Part shown: piece by piece, positions 23,875-32,269 of the stretch
Numbering within the stretch: position 1 is the first letter of the stretch
Layout of the letters: every line of letters starts with the position of its first letter
Assembly: GCF_000758305.1 (NCBI RefSeq)
Contig: NZ_CP009458.1
Coordinates: 1,488,001 to 1,552,000 of the forward strand
Direction: 5' to 3'
DNA from: Cedecea neteri
GTDB lineage: Bacteria; Pseudomonadota; Gammaproteobacteria; Enterobacterales; Enterobacteriaceae
DNA: 64,000 nt
Made by a program: the position numbers and the translations under genes
The notes under the pieces: model-generated
The model's database searches: none
Told to the model about the DNA's origin: nothing
The model's input: the letters and a program-made list of their open reading frames with translations, nothing else

Positions 23875-25314
23875 TTAGGCGTGAGTGATGGAGATCGAGC
23901 GAATATTGAGATACGCCTCTACGGCTTCCGGACCGCCTTCAGTGCCATAACCCGAGTCTTTTACGCCGCCAAACGGCAGTTCTGCTGATGGCGTCATCGG
24001 CTGGTTCACCCACAGCATGCCGGTTTCGATACGCTGTGAAAGCTGGTGGATGGTTTTGGCCGAACGCGAAAAAGCATAGGCAGCCAGTCCGTAATCCAGG
24101 CGGTTTGCCTCGCTGATGGCGTCTTCCAGGCTTGTAAAGCCGCGAATTAACGCGACCGGCCCAAAAGGCTCTTCGTTAAAAATACGCGCGTCGAGAGGCA
24201 CATCATCAAGCACCGTTGGCGCGTAAAAGTTGCCCTGCTGACCAATTCGTTTACCACCAGCCAACAGTTTTGCGCCTTTGGCGATCGCCTCTTCAATCAG
24301 CGTCTCGATAGCCGTTACGCGGCGTGCATTAGCGAGTGGTCCTATCTGGGTTGCATCATCCAGGCCGTTACCGGGCCGTAATTCTTCTGCCCAGCGAACC
24401 AGCCCGGCGGTGAAAGCTGCCCGAACGTTTTCATGCACCAGGAAGCGGGTAGGAGAGATACAGGTCTGTCCGGCATTGCGGAACTTCGCCGTGCCCAACG
24501 CCCGAATAGCCAGCTCAATGTCGGCATCTTCAGCAATGATAACGGGCGCATGGCCGCCCAGTTCCATTGTGACACGTTTCATATACTGCCCTGCCAGGCT
24601 GGCCAGCTGCTTCCCTACCGGGGTCGAACCGGTAAACGTGACTTTGCGTACAGCCGGATGCGGGATGAGGTAGCCGGAGATTTCTGCCGGGTCGCCGTAA
24701 ACCAGATTGGTAACGCCCGCAGGTACGCCAGCGTCCGCAAGTGCACGGAACAGTTCCGCCGGGCTTGCCGGGGTTTCTTCCGGAGCTTTGACGATGATGG
24801 AGCAACCTGCAGCCAGAGCCGCGGCAAGCTTCAGAACGACCTGGTTCAGCGGGAAGTTCCAGGGGGTAAAGGCGGCCACAACGCCTACCGGATCTTTAAC
24901 GACTAGCTGTTGGACGGCGGCATCTCTGGAAGGAACAATGCGCCCGTAGACACGCACGCCTTCATCAGCAAACCATTCGATGATCTCTGCTGCAGCATGG
25001 GCTTCAAAGCGGGATTCAGACAGTGGCTTTCCTTGTTCCTGAGTGATGAGTGACGCAATGGCGTCGGCTCGCTCACGAATCAGCTGCGCAGCACGGCGCA
25101 GAATCACGCCGCGCTCAATGGCCGGAATATTGCGCCAGGTCTCAAACCCTTGCTGAGCCGAAGCTACTGCATCATCCAGATCCTGCTGGGTGGCGTGAGC
25201 CAGCTGGCCTAGTTGCTGGCCGTTTGCCGGGTTAAGCACGGGCTGTGTTTTTCCATTGGCGGCATCACGCCACTGGCCATGAATAAACAGTCGGGTCGTT
25301 GTAGGGTATTGCAT
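23875..25314 (-). CDS. NAD(P)+-dependent aldehyde dehydrogenase (succinate-semialdehyde dehydrogenase-like)
   Basis: The 479-residue ALDH has the standard catalytic residues: Asn153 (PWNFP), Lys176 (VKAPEETP), Glu251 (MELGG) and Cys285 (NAGQTC). Segment spelling (FTGSTPVGK, MLWVNQP, PFGGVKDSGYG) is closest to the GabD-like group, so a semialdehyde is plausible. ATG 25314 follows GAGGAA at 7 nt; the longer frame to 25482 overlaps the lysR 3' end and lacks ALDH sequence. It lies 124 bp downstream of a co-directional LysR gene. Confidence 0.88.
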   Translation of the reverse strand: MQYPTTTRLFIHGQWRDAANGKTQPVLNPANGQQLGQLAHATQQDLDDAVASAQQGFETWRNIPAIERGVILRRAAQLIRERADAIASLITQEQGKPLSESRFEAHAAAEIIEWFADEGVRVYGRIVPSRDAAVQQLVVKDPVGVVAAFTPWNFPLNQVVLKLAAALAAGCSIIVKAPEETPASPAELFRALADAGVPAGVTNLVYGDPAEISGYLIPHPAVRKVTFTGSTPVGKQLASLAGQYMKRVTMELGGHAPVIIAEDADIELAIRALGTAKFRNAGQTCISPTRFLVHENVRAAFTAGLVRWAEELRPGNGLDDATQIGPLANARRVTAIETLIEEAIAKGAKLLAGGKRIGQQGNFYAPTVLDDVPLDARIFNEEPFGPVALIRGFTSLEDAISEANRLDYGLAAYAFSRSAKTIHQLSQRIETGMLWVNQPMTPSAELPFGGVKDSGYGTEGGPEAVEAYLNIRSISITHA

Positions 25315-25438
25315 GCGGTTTTCCTCATTTTGAAGAGCTATACGGCTAGCTCGATGGCGAGAATTACAGCACCGCAAGAAAGGAGCAGGTAGATGGGGGC
25401 AGGGAATAGTGCTTATTCCCTGTGGGAATGGAAGAGGG

Positions 25439-26344
25439 TCAGGGCTTCTCTGGAGAAGGCTTGCCGAAAACGCGTGCTTCAACGAAAGAGATAAAAGCTT
25501 TGGACTTAGCGCTTGCCGCCCGGCCCGCCGGTGAGACGGCCCAGAGATCGATCGGTGGCAACGTCCAGTCGGTTAACACGGCTTGAATTTCACCTGAGGC
25601 AAGTTCGCGGCGGAACATCCATTCAGACATGATAGACAGCCCGATCCCGGATAATACCGCTTCCCGAACGGCTTCCATGCCGGTCGTGCGTAACCGCCCA
25701 TGAACCGTGACGGGAACGCGCTGCTTACCTTGACGAAACTCCCAGCCAGAGCCACCCCCACGCAGATCGTAAATGACTGCATTGTGGTTAAGTAAATCCT
25801 GTGGTACCTGCGGACGGCCGGTACGGGAGAAATACGCTGGCGTGCCCATCACCAGGCGTGGGTTTTGCCCCAGTCGCCTTGCGGTGAGGGAGGAGTCAGC
25901 CTGAGCCCCCATGCGTAGAGCGACGTCTATGCCTCCTTCGACTAGATCGATGTTACGATCTTCAAGGAACATATCGACATCCAGTGCCGGATGCTCGGCC
26001 AGGAAATCGGCAAGGTGCGGCATGATATGCAGCCGAACAAACGTCACCGGTCCGCTAACCCGAAGCCGACCGGTCAGCGTTGCGCTTAACCCGCGTGTGG
26101 AGGTGACGGCCTCATCTGCAGCGCTGAGTGTGCGCCTGGCATGTTCGTAAAAGTTACTGCCCGCTTCCGTAGGGGTAAGTCCATGGGTTGACCGTAATAA
26201 CAGCCTTACGCCAAGCTGACGTTCTAGCTGAGCAATGGTTTTTGATATTGCAGGCTGACCAATGCGCAATCGTCTGGCTGCGGCAGAAAAAGAGCCTGTA
26301 TCAATGACCTGAACGTAGGTTTCCATAGCTGAAAGTAGATGCAT
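25439..26344 (-). CDS. LysR-family transcriptional regulator
   Basis: A 301-residue LTTR starting MHLLSAMETYVQVIDTGSFSAAARRL with the winged helix-turn-helix in residues 1-60 and a periplasmic-binding-like effector domain after about residue 90. AGGGGAAT precedes ATG 26344. It resembles the CrgA/DsdC-like subgroup often linked with aldehyde or quinone metabolism. The likely target is the ALDH gene downstream or the DUF1330 gene upstream; neither is proven. Confidence 0.85.
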   Translation of the reverse strand: MHLLSAMETYVQVIDTGSFSAAARRLRIGQPAISKTIAQLERQLGVRLLLRSTHGLTPTEAGSNFYEHARRTLSAADEAVTSTRGLSATLTGRLRVSGPVTFVRLHIMPHLADFLAEHPALDVDMFLEDRNIDLVEGGIDVALRMGAQADSSLTARRLGQNPRLVMGTPAYFSRTGRPQVPQDLLNHNAVIYDLRGGGSGWEFRQGKQRVPVTVHGRLRTTGMEAVREAVLSGIGLSIMSEWMFRRELASGEIQAVLTDWTLPPIDLWAVSPAGRAASAKSKAFISFVEARVFGKPSPEKP

Positions 26345-26465
26345 GACTATTCCCCTAAAGAATGACCACGAGCAGCTTACCTTTGATGGGCGATGGCTGG
26401 CTACGATTACCTTATATAAAGCCGTTGACCTCAACGGGTGGCCTGACGTTTCAGGCAATAAAGAC

Positions 26466-26489
26466 TAAAAACCCAGCCTGGGCTGGGTT
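26466..26489 (-). terminator. Rho-independent terminator of the DUF1330 gene
   Basis: AACCCAGCC/GGCTGGGTT form a strong stem. Read on the minus strand it is followed by TTTTTAG, just beyond the stop at 26498. Confidence 0.75.
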
Positions 26490-26497
26490 CGCAAGAC

Positions 26498-26791
26498 TCA
26501 GCCAGGCAGGCCTTCCACAATAGCGATCATCGCTTCTGCGACGTTGGCCCTTTCCTGACGAGCGCGCTGGTATTCCGGTGAGTGGTAGCAGGCCAGCGCC
26601 GTTTCCATGTCGGCGAACTCAATGACGACATGCCGGGAGAAAGCCGCATCACCCTCTACAACTTCCGCTTTGCCGCCTCGCGCCAAAAAGCGGGCGTTGT
26701 ATCGCGTAAAAGCCGCGGGGGATAAATCGATATAGTTTTGATACTGCTTAGGGTCGTGAACGGTGACGTGGGCAATCCAGTATGCGGCCAT
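26498..26791 (-). CDS. DUF1330 family protein (ferredoxin-like dimeric barrel)
   Basis: The 97-residue protein has the DUF1330 pattern (AYWIAHVTVHDPKQYQNYIDL..., ARGGKAEVVEGD, HVVIEFADMETALACYHSPEYQ.A...R). These are small alpha+beta barrel proteins of unknown biochemical role. Single gene with its own terminator; ATG 26791 follows CAGGAGCAAAGC. It may form a unit with the LysR regulator, but a terminator separates them. Confidence 0.85.
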   Translation of the reverse strand: MAAYWIAHVTVHDPKQYQNYIDLSPAAFTRYNARFLARGGKAEVVEGDAAFSRHVVIEFADMETALACYHSPEYQRARQERANVAEAMIAIVEGLPG

Positions 26792-26906
26792 GCTTTGCTC
26801 CTGTAGGGGGAAGTCTGTTTGTCAGCCAATCTAGCATAGCGGTGAACGGCCGTGTTGCCGGAAAGAGGCGGCATGATGTGGTAGCTAATCGCTGAATTTG
26901 ACTTTG

Positions 26907-26920
26907 TACATTTCATTACA
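26907..26920 (+). promoter_or_regulatory. RstA box upstream of asr
   Basis: TACATTTCATTACA matches the RstA-box pattern TACATNTNGTTACA with one mismatch (A for G). RstA-dependent acid induction of asr is established in E. coli. The box lies 105 bp before the asr start. Confidence 0.7.
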
Positions 26921-27024
26921 CGCCGATACCAATCACTCACTGAAGAGTTTGTTCCACACGCCTATAGTTCATTTCAACGGCCCCGCAGTGGGGTAAACAC
27001 GAAAACAAATTCGAGGATGTCGAA

Positions 27025-27504
27025 ATGAAAAAAGTATTAGCTCTGGTTGTTGCCGCTGCTATGGGTCTGTCTTCTGCCGCTTTCGCTGCTGACACTACCG
27101 CTACTGCACCTGCTGCTGCGCCGGCAACCACCGCCGCTGCTCCTGCTGCTAAAGCTCCAGCTGCAAAAGTAACGCATCATAAGAAACACAAAAAAGCTGC
27201 CGCTCAGAAAGCTCAGGCCGCTAAAAAGAAACACAAAAAAGCCGCTAAGCCAGCCACCGAGCAGAAAGCTCAGGCTGCTAAAAAGCACCACAAAAAAGCA
27301 GTAAAACCAGCTGCACAGAAAGCTCAGGCTGCTAAAAAGCACCACAAAAAAGCAGTAAAACCAGCTGCACAGAAGGCTCAGGCTGCTAAAAAGCATCACA
27401 AAAAAGCAGTAAAACCTGTTGCCCAGAAAGCGCAGGCTGCTAAGAAACACGTGAAAAAACATCACAAAGCTGCTGCAAAACCAGCCGTTAAGCCAGCAGC
27501 ATAA
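27025..27504 (+). CDS. asr: Acid shock protein Asr
   Basis: A 159-residue, very basic periplasmic protein. The signal peptide is residues 1-22 (cleavage after AFA or AFAA), followed by an Ala/Pro/Thr segment and then five tandem 18-19-residue units of the form QKAQAAKKHHKKAVKPAA starting at residues 61, 80, 98, 116 and 134. Asr is an intrinsically disordered, acid-induced protein thought to protect periplasmic proteins. An RstA box upstream and a terminator downstream are present. E. coli Asr has fewer repeat units. Confidence 0.95.
   Translation: MKKVLALVVAAAMGLSSAAFAADTTATAPAAAPATTAAAPAAKAPAAKVTHHKKHKKAAAQKAQAAKKKHKKAAKPATEQKAQAAKKHHKKAVKPAAQKAQAAKKHHKKAVKPAAQKAQAAKKHHKKAVKPVAQKAQAAKKHVKKHHKAAAKPAVKPAA
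27205..27471 (+). repeat. Tandem 54-57-bp coding repeats in asr
   Basis: Five units encode QKAQAAKK.HKKA.KPA.; the middle three are nearly identical at the DNA level with a 54-bp period. Such runs expand and contract by slippage, so unit number probably varies between strains. Confidence 0.85.
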
Positions 27505-27542
27505 GTTCAACGGGGCTACCCGTTAGCTTGAAGCGTTAACAC

Positions 27543-27570
27543 AAACACCCGGCTTGCCGGGTGTTTCTTT
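27543..27570 (+). terminator. Rho-independent terminator of asr
   Basis: AAACACCCGG and CCGGGTGTTT pair around a CTTG loop, followed by CTTTC. It lies 38 bp after the asr stop and before ydgU. Confidence 0.75.
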
Positions 27571-27584
27571 CTGGAGTTCAGATA

Positions 27585-27668
27585 ATGTTGCGACGCTACA
27601 GTTTCGAATTAATCCTCACCGCGCTGCTGACCTGCGGCCTGATCACGCTGAATTTTTGGCTTCAGTAG
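27585..27668 (+). CDS. ydgU: Small membrane protein YdgU
   Basis: A 27-residue reading frame, RRYSFELILTALLTCGL with a C-terminal NFWLQ, preceded by GGAG at 8 nt. It is one hydrophobic helix with a basic N-terminus. E. coli has a 27-residue protein YdgU of similar pattern (GRYRFEFILIILILCALIT) in the same place beside asr. Length, position and residues agree. Function unknown; a short hairpin separates it from asr. Confidence 0.75.
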   Translation: MLRRYSFELILTALLTCGLITLNFWLQ

Positions 27669-27863
27669 ATTTTGTTCTTCCTGGGTTCTAAAGAGCCACC
27701 AGTCCCTGCTTTCCTCAAAAATACAGGCCAGAACCTCGTTTAGAAATTAGTGCAGATTAGCGCTGTAGTTTTTATTTGGCTCTGGAAAAGTGGTTGGGAG
27801 AGGGCGATGTTGATGCAGTCGAATAATCATTCAATTCGATGAAGAGTTCACTTCCCCAAAAGC

Positions 27864-27887
27864 AAAAAACCAGCCCGTAGGCTGGTT
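27864..27887 (-). terminator. Terminator of tRNA-Phe
   Basis: AACCAGC/GCTGGTT stem with a 6-nt loop; on the minus strand it runs into TTTTTT. It lies 11 bp beyond the tRNA 3' end. Confidence 0.75.
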
Positions 27888-27898
27888 CTTCTAAATAG

Positions 27899-27974
27899 TG
27901 GTGCCCGGACTCGGAATCGAACCAAGGACACGGGGATTTTCAATCCCCTGCTCTACCGACTGAGCTATCCGGGC
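27899..27974 (-). tRNA. pheU: tRNA-Phe (anticodon GAA)
   Basis: The 76-nt minus-strand sequence has acceptor arms GCCCGGA / TCCGGGC, a D-arm AGCTCAGTCGGTAGAGC, anticodon stem GGGGA/TCCCC with loop TTGAAAA, the T-arm GGTTCGATTCC and an encoded CCA. The GAA anticodon is at 27939-27941. It is essentially the E. coli pheU/pheV sequence and, as in E. coli, lies beside yjdC-dsbD. Confidence 0.98.
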
Positions 27975-28079
27975 AACGGGCCGCATTAAACCGTAAAGGC
28001 CGCCAGGCGTCAACGGCTTTGTCATAAAAATTACCTAAAACTATGCTGATTGCCTGCTTTTCAGTCAAAGGCAGCAAAT

Positions 28080-28655
28080 TCAGGTTAATGCCCCGCCGGT
28101 GCGGCACAGCGCAAAGCGCAGAATATCTTCCGCAAGGGTTCTGGCCGTGTCGATATCAGCCTGGCTGCGCTTCACTAATAGCTTGCTCAGGCAGCCTTCC
28201 AGCACCAGCTCCATTTGGTGTGCGACCATCGTCGGGTCGTCCACTTCCATTTGCGTCAGCAGCTCGTGGGTGTACTCCCAGGCCGCTTTCTTCTGCTGGT
28301 CCGCTAGCTGGTGAATCGGGTGCGCGGCATCTGGATAGAAGGTACAGGCGGCAATAAACAGGCAGCCAGGATAGCGCTGGTTGCTCACGCATTCGGTCAG
28401 GGCGTGGTAGCGCTTAAGCAGCTTTTGCTCCGGCGTTAATTCTTCGTCCAGCATCAGCTGGCGCCGCCAGACATCCACCTGCGCACTTAAATAGCGCAGG
28501 GCGTCGTACAGCAGGGCTTCGCTGTCGGGCCAGAACTGGCGAACCTCAGCGATCGGGTAATCGGCTTCTTTCGCCACCATCTCCAGCGTCGTGCTGGCAA
28601 TGCCTTCACGTTCAAGGACATGCAGGGCGTGCTCTAAAACTTCTTCGCGTTGCAC
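28080..28655 (-). CDS. yjdC: TetR-family regulator YjdC
   Basis: A 191-residue TetR-family protein of exactly the E. coli YjdC length, with matching segments such as STTLEMVAKEADYP, FWPDSEALLYDALRYLSAQ and CLFIAACTFYPDAAHPIHQLADQQK. Its target is not known. It starts 38 bp after the dsbD stop on the same strand, as in E. coli, and may be co-transcribed with dsbD. Confidence 0.93.
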   Translation of the reverse strand: MQREEVLEHALHVLEREGIASTTLEMVAKEADYPIAEVRQFWPDSEALLYDALRYLSAQVDVWRRQLMLDEELTPEQKLLKRYHALTECVSNQRYPGCLFIAACTFYPDAAHPIHQLADQQKKAAWEYTHELLTQMEVDDPTMVAHQMELVLEGCLSKLLVKRSQADIDTARTLAEDILRFALCRTGGALT

Positions 28656-28693
28656 GGTCTTCTCCTTACGTTTCCCAACGGATCAAGTGTTGT

Positions 28694-30466
28694 TTACTGG
28701 CTGCGATTGCGCAAATGCTCGCTGAACGTGGTGGCGTCCATAAAGCCCGTTACGCGGTCTGCCGGTTGTTCAACGCCGTTAGCATCAAAGAATAAAATGG
28801 TTGGCAGGCCAAGCACCTGTAAATGCTTCAGCAGAGCTTTGTCGTCGGCATTGTTTGCCGTGACATCGGCCTGGAGTAAAACGGCGCCAGACAGCGCTTT
28901 TTGTACCTGCGGATCGCTAAAGGTGTATTTCTCAAACTCTTTACACGCCACGCACCAGTCGGCATACAAATCGAGCATCACTGGTTTGCCTTTCGCCCCG
29001 GCTAGCGCCGCATCGAGCTGCTCAACGTTGGCTATTTTGTTAAAGCTGAGGTGAGGGAGAGCCTCAGCGGATGCGGGAGAGCCAAAAGTCCAGTCCTGCA
29101 GTGGGCGAGCGGCGACCAGCGCGGCACCCAGCAGGAGGATTTGCAGCACGCGTAGCCAGGGCATCTTCGCCGCCAGACTGGTGATAAATGCCCAACCAAA
29201 GAAGGCGACGCCCAGCAGACTCCAAAGCCTCAGCCCCCAGGTGTCGCCCAGCACTCGTTCCAGCAGGAAGACCGGCAACGCCAGAATCACAAAGCCAAAG
29301 GCGGTTTTGACGCTTTCCATCCAAGGCCCGCTTTTCGGCAGCAGGCGATTACCGAAGACGGTGATCAGGATTAGCGGCAGGCCCATGCCCAGCGCGTAAA
29401 GGTAAAGCGTGCCGCCGCCGAGCCACATATTTCCGCTTTGCGCGATGTACAGCAGGATGGCGCTAAGCGGTGCGGTGGTGCACGGTGAGCAGATAAGTCC
29501 GGCCAGCGCGCCCATGGCAAAGACGCCCCCCGCCGAGCCGCCCTGCTGGCGATTGCTCATCAGCGCCAGGCGCGTTTGCAGCGATGATGGCAGCTGCAGC
29601 GTGAACAGACCGAACATCGAGGCGGCGAGCAGGATAAAGAGCGCCGACAGGCCAATCAGCACGTACGGATGTTGTAGCGCCGCCTGGAACTGAAGCCCCG
29701 CGGCGGCAACGACCAGGCCGAGTGCGGTGTAGGTCAGCGCCATACCCTGGACGTAAACGAAAGCCAGCAGCAGCGCCCGGGCGGTGGACAGGCGTTGTTT
29801 ACCGCCCAAAACGATGCCGGAGATGAGCGGGTACATCGGCAGTACGCAGGGCGTGAAGGCGATGCCGATGCCGATCAGGAAGGCCCACAGCGCGGAGAAG
29901 GGGAGCGATGCGGGGGCGGAGTTGTCTGCACCCCTCACCCCGACCCTCTCCCCGGAAGGGGAGAGGGAGGAAGACACGCTGGCCTCATCCTTTGAAGAGG
30001 ATAAGGAGGAAGAAACTGCAGAGTCGGATTGAGCCAGAGGCGCGACCGCACTCAGCGGCACAACGCGTGTTTCCGGCGGATAACAGAACCCGGCTTCGGC
30101 ACAGCCCTGGTAGGTGACGCTGACGGACGAGCCTTTATCGGCGGAGTTAACCGTAATCGGCAGATTCAGCTGCTGGGTGAAGATCTCGGTTTTGCCGTAG
30201 AACTCATCCTCATGCGAGGTGCCTTTGGGAATAGTCAGGGGCGCAATGTCCGCGCTGGTTGGCACCACTTTTATCTGCTGGCGGTAGAGGTAATAGCCGG
30301 GTTTTATCTGCCAGTTGAGCGTCAGCTTGTGCTCAGCCTGCTGGAAGTCAAAGGCAAAGGCCTGATCAACCGGAACAAATTGGGTTTTATTTTGGGCGTC
30401 AAACAGCCCGGCGAAGACCTGCGAACTGAAAAGCAGCAGGACTAGCGTAATGATGCGTAAAGCCAT
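28694..30466 (-). CDS. dsbD: Thiol:disulfide interchange protein DsbD
   Basis: The 590-residue protein passes electrons from cytoplasmic thioredoxin to periplasmic DsbC/DsbG and CcmG. Signal peptide 1-19. The N-domain has Cys122 and Cys128 (CAEAGFC); eight membrane segments include TPCVLPMYPL (Cys207) and SPCTTAPL; the C-domain has CVAC. It is 25 residues longer than E. coli DsbD (565). The excess lies in the linker before the first helix, about residues 146-185, and part of it (166-179) is encoded by a GC-rich repeat. Its start overlaps the cutA end by 25 bp. Confidence 0.96.
   Translation of the reverse strand: MALRIITLVLLLFSSQVFAGLFDAQNKTQFVPVDQAFAFDFQQAEHKLTLNWQIKPGYYLYRQQIKVVPTSADIAPLTIPKGTSHEDEFYGKTEIFTQQLNLPITVNSADKGSSVSVTYQGCAEAGFCYPPETRVVPLSAVAPLAQSDSAVSSSLSSSKDEASVSSSLSPSGERVGVRGADNSAPASLPFSALWAFLIGIGIAFTPCVLPMYPLISGIVLGGKQRLSTARALLLAFVYVQGMALTYTALGLVVAAAGLQFQAALQHPYVLIGLSALFILLAASMFGLFTLQLPSSLQTRLALMSNRQQGGSAGGVFAMGALAGLICSPCTTAPLSAILLYIAQSGNMWLGGGTLYLYALGMGLPLILITVFGNRLLPKSGPWMESVKTAFGFVILALPVFLLERVLGDTWGLRLWSLLGVAFFGWAFITSLAAKMPWLRVLQILLLGAALVAARPLQDWTFGSPASAEALPHLSFNKIANVEQLDAALAGAKGKPVMLDLYADWCVACKEFEKYTFSDPQVQKALSGAVLLQADVTANNADDKALLKHLQVLGLPTILFFDANGVEQPADRVTGFMDATTFSEHLRNRSQ
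29930..29970. repeat. Palindromic repeat fragment inside the dsbD coding sequence
   Basis: ACCCCTCACCCCGACCCTCT with CCCCGGAAGGGGAGAGGG is a short copy of the repeat family at 4590, 8149, 11188 and 37140. It stays in frame and encodes SSLSPSGERVGVRG (residues 166-179) in the flexible linker of DsbD. Confidence 0.8.
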
Positions 30467-30765
30467 GAGAGATATTCACTGTTTCCGTGTGCAACTGGCA
30501 GAACCAGTAGTTCAGGCGTTTGATAAGGGTGGTGGGTTTTCAGGCAGGCAAGCAGCGCCTCCTGGTGTTCCACGTCGCTCTTGAGCAGCATTTGGACTTC
30601 GTACTCCTGCTCCAGCTTTCCTTCCCAGTAATAGAGCGACGTCGCGCCCGGGAGCAGCGTCACGCAGGCGGCAAGTTTTTCCGCCAGCACTTTCGCGGCC
30701 AGATCCTGCGCGCTGGCTTCATCCGGGGCGGTACAGAGTACAACGACAGCCTGGGTCATCGACAT
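30442..30765 (-). CDS. cutA: Divalent-cation tolerance protein CutA
   Basis: A 107-residue PII-like trimeric protein; VVLCTAPDEASAQDLAAKVLAEKLAAC, TSLYYWEGKLEQEYEVQM and HHPYQTPELLVLPV are nearly identical to E. coli CutA. It is associated with copper and other divalent-metal tolerance. I chose the ATG at 30765, which follows GAGG at 6 nt; an ATG at 30795 would add ten residues not typical of the family. It overlaps dsbD. Confidence 0.95.
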   Translation of the reverse strand: MSMTQAVVVLCTAPDEASAQDLAAKVLAEKLAACVTLLPGATSLYYWEGKLEQEYEVQMLLKSDVEHQEALLACLKTHHPYQTPELLVLPVAHGNSEYLSWLYASLR

Positions 30766-30852
30766 CGCAAACCTCATTATGGGAGGAAACGGCATCGACT
30801 ATAGCACGGGGAGGAGAAGACGGGCCGAATAACAGCCCGCCTTTGAAGAGAT

Positions 30853-32154
30853 TTACAGCATTATGCTGCCGAACACGAAGCCGAAGCAGACCGCCAGCAC
30901 CACGCCCATTGTGCCGGGAATAAAGAACGGATGGTTAAAGACAAATTTGCCGATGCGGGTTGTGCCGGTATCGTCCATCTGCACCGCGGCGACCAGCGTT
31001 GGATAGGTTGGCAGAATAAACAGGCCGGAGACGGCGGCGAAAGAAGCCACGGCGGTTAATGGCGAGACGCTGAGCGCCAGCGCCATCGGCATCAGCGCTT
31101 TGGCCGTAGCTGCCTGGGAGTAAAGCAGCGCGGAGGCAAAGAAGAAAATTACTGCCAGCAGCCAAGGGTGGCCCTGAATCACGCTGCCTGCAGTCTCTTT
31201 GATCCAGTCAATGTTTGCGGAAACGAAGGTATCGCCCAGCCAGGCCACGCCCAGAATACAAATACAGGCGCTCATCCCGGCTTTGAAGGTGCTGGAGCTA
31301 AGAATACTTTCGGTTTCCACACCACAAATCACGGTGGTCAGGGTGGCGACCGACAGCATAATAATCAGGATCGCATTGGTGGTATTCATCAGCGGCGTAG
31401 CGACAAGGCCAAGGCTTGGGCTGTTGACGATGGCATAGATAACCACGCCCACCACGCCAAGCAGGAAGAGGAATACGGAGGTTTTGGCGCGAGGCTTAAG
31501 CTCGATTTGCTTGTCGCCACGCAGCTCAATCAGGCCTTCTTCCAGGCGTTTGAGGTAAACCGGATCGTTGGACAGCTTTGAGTCGAACAGAATCGAAACC
31601 AGGAATGACATCACCAGCACAGCCAGCAGCGTTGAGGGGATTACAACGGACAGCAGCTGAATGTAGCTGACGCCGTGGCCTTCCATCACTGATGACATGT
31701 AAACCACTGCGGCGGAAATAGGCGACGCGGTAATGGCTATCTGGGCTGAAACCACCGCCGTTGAGAGCGGACGGCAGGGCTTGATGCCTTGTTCTTTGGC
31801 AACTTCGGCAATCACCGGCAGCGTGGCTAGAGAGATGTTGCCGGTGCCGGCGAAAATGGTCAAAAACCAGGTCACAATGGGCGCAAGAATAGTGATGTAT
31901 TTAGGATTTTTGCGTAGCAGTTTCTCGGTTTGGTGAACGAGGTAATCCAGACCCCCGGCGATTTGCATCGCCGAGATAGCCGCAATGACCGCCATAATGA
32001 TGGAAATAACGTCGAAGGGGATGCTGCCAGGCTTTACGCCTATCGCCGCGAGAATCAAAACCCCCAATCCACCGGCGTACCCAATGCCTATCCCGCCAAG
32101 CCTTGCCCCCAGAAAAATCGCTGCTAACACGATGATGAGCTCGATGACTATCAT
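30853..32154 (-). CDS. dcuA: Anaerobic C4-dicarboxylate transporter DcuA
   Basis: A 433-residue inner-membrane carrier with 10-12 hydrophobic segments, the same length as E. coli DcuA. Landmarks are GLDYLVHQTEKLLRKNPKYITILAPIVTWF and TYPTLVAAVQMDDTGTTRIGKFVFNHPFF. It exchanges aspartate or fumarate for succinate. It lies downstream of aspA on the same strand with a terminator between, matching the E. coli aspA-dcuA arrangement. Confidence 0.96.
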   Translation of the reverse strand: MIVIELIIVLAAIFLGARLGGIGIGYAGGLGVLILAAIGVKPGSIPFDVISIIMAVIAAISAMQIAGGLDYLVHQTEKLLRKNPKYITILAPIVTWFLTIFAGTGNISLATLPVIAEVAKEQGIKPCRPLSTAVVSAQIAITASPISAAVVYMSSVMEGHGVSYIQLLSVVIPSTLLAVLVMSFLVSILFDSKLSNDPVYLKRLEEGLIELRGDKQIELKPRAKTSVFLFLLGVVGVVIYAIVNSPSLGLVATPLMNTTNAILIIMLSVATLTTVICGVETESILSSSTFKAGMSACICILGVAWLGDTFVSANIDWIKETAGSVIQGHPWLLAVIFFFASALLYSQAATAKALMPMALALSVSPLTAVASFAAVSGLFILPTYPTLVAAVQMDDTGTTRIGKFVFNHPFFIPGTMGVVLAVCFGFVFGSIML

Positions 32155-32221
32155 GGTCGCTTCCTTGATGTTTTAATGAGATGAAAATGAAATGTTGTGT
32201 TTTCGTATACCGTTAAAATGA

Positions 32222-32251
32222 AAAAGGCACGTCCGACTGGACGTGCCTTTT
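32222..32251 (-). terminator. Terminator between aspA and dcuA
   Basis: AAAAGGCACGTCC and GGACGTGCCTTTT pair perfectly around GACT. It lies 18 bp after the aspA stop. Being symmetrical it could work in both directions; partial readthrough would give an aspA-dcuA transcript. Confidence 0.85.
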
Positions 32252-32269
32252 GGCGTTTAGGTAGATGAA

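Noticed and set aside
27205..27471. Possible CRISPR array
   Set aside because: The 54-bp repeats are contiguous, without unique spacers, and encode the tandem units of Asr.
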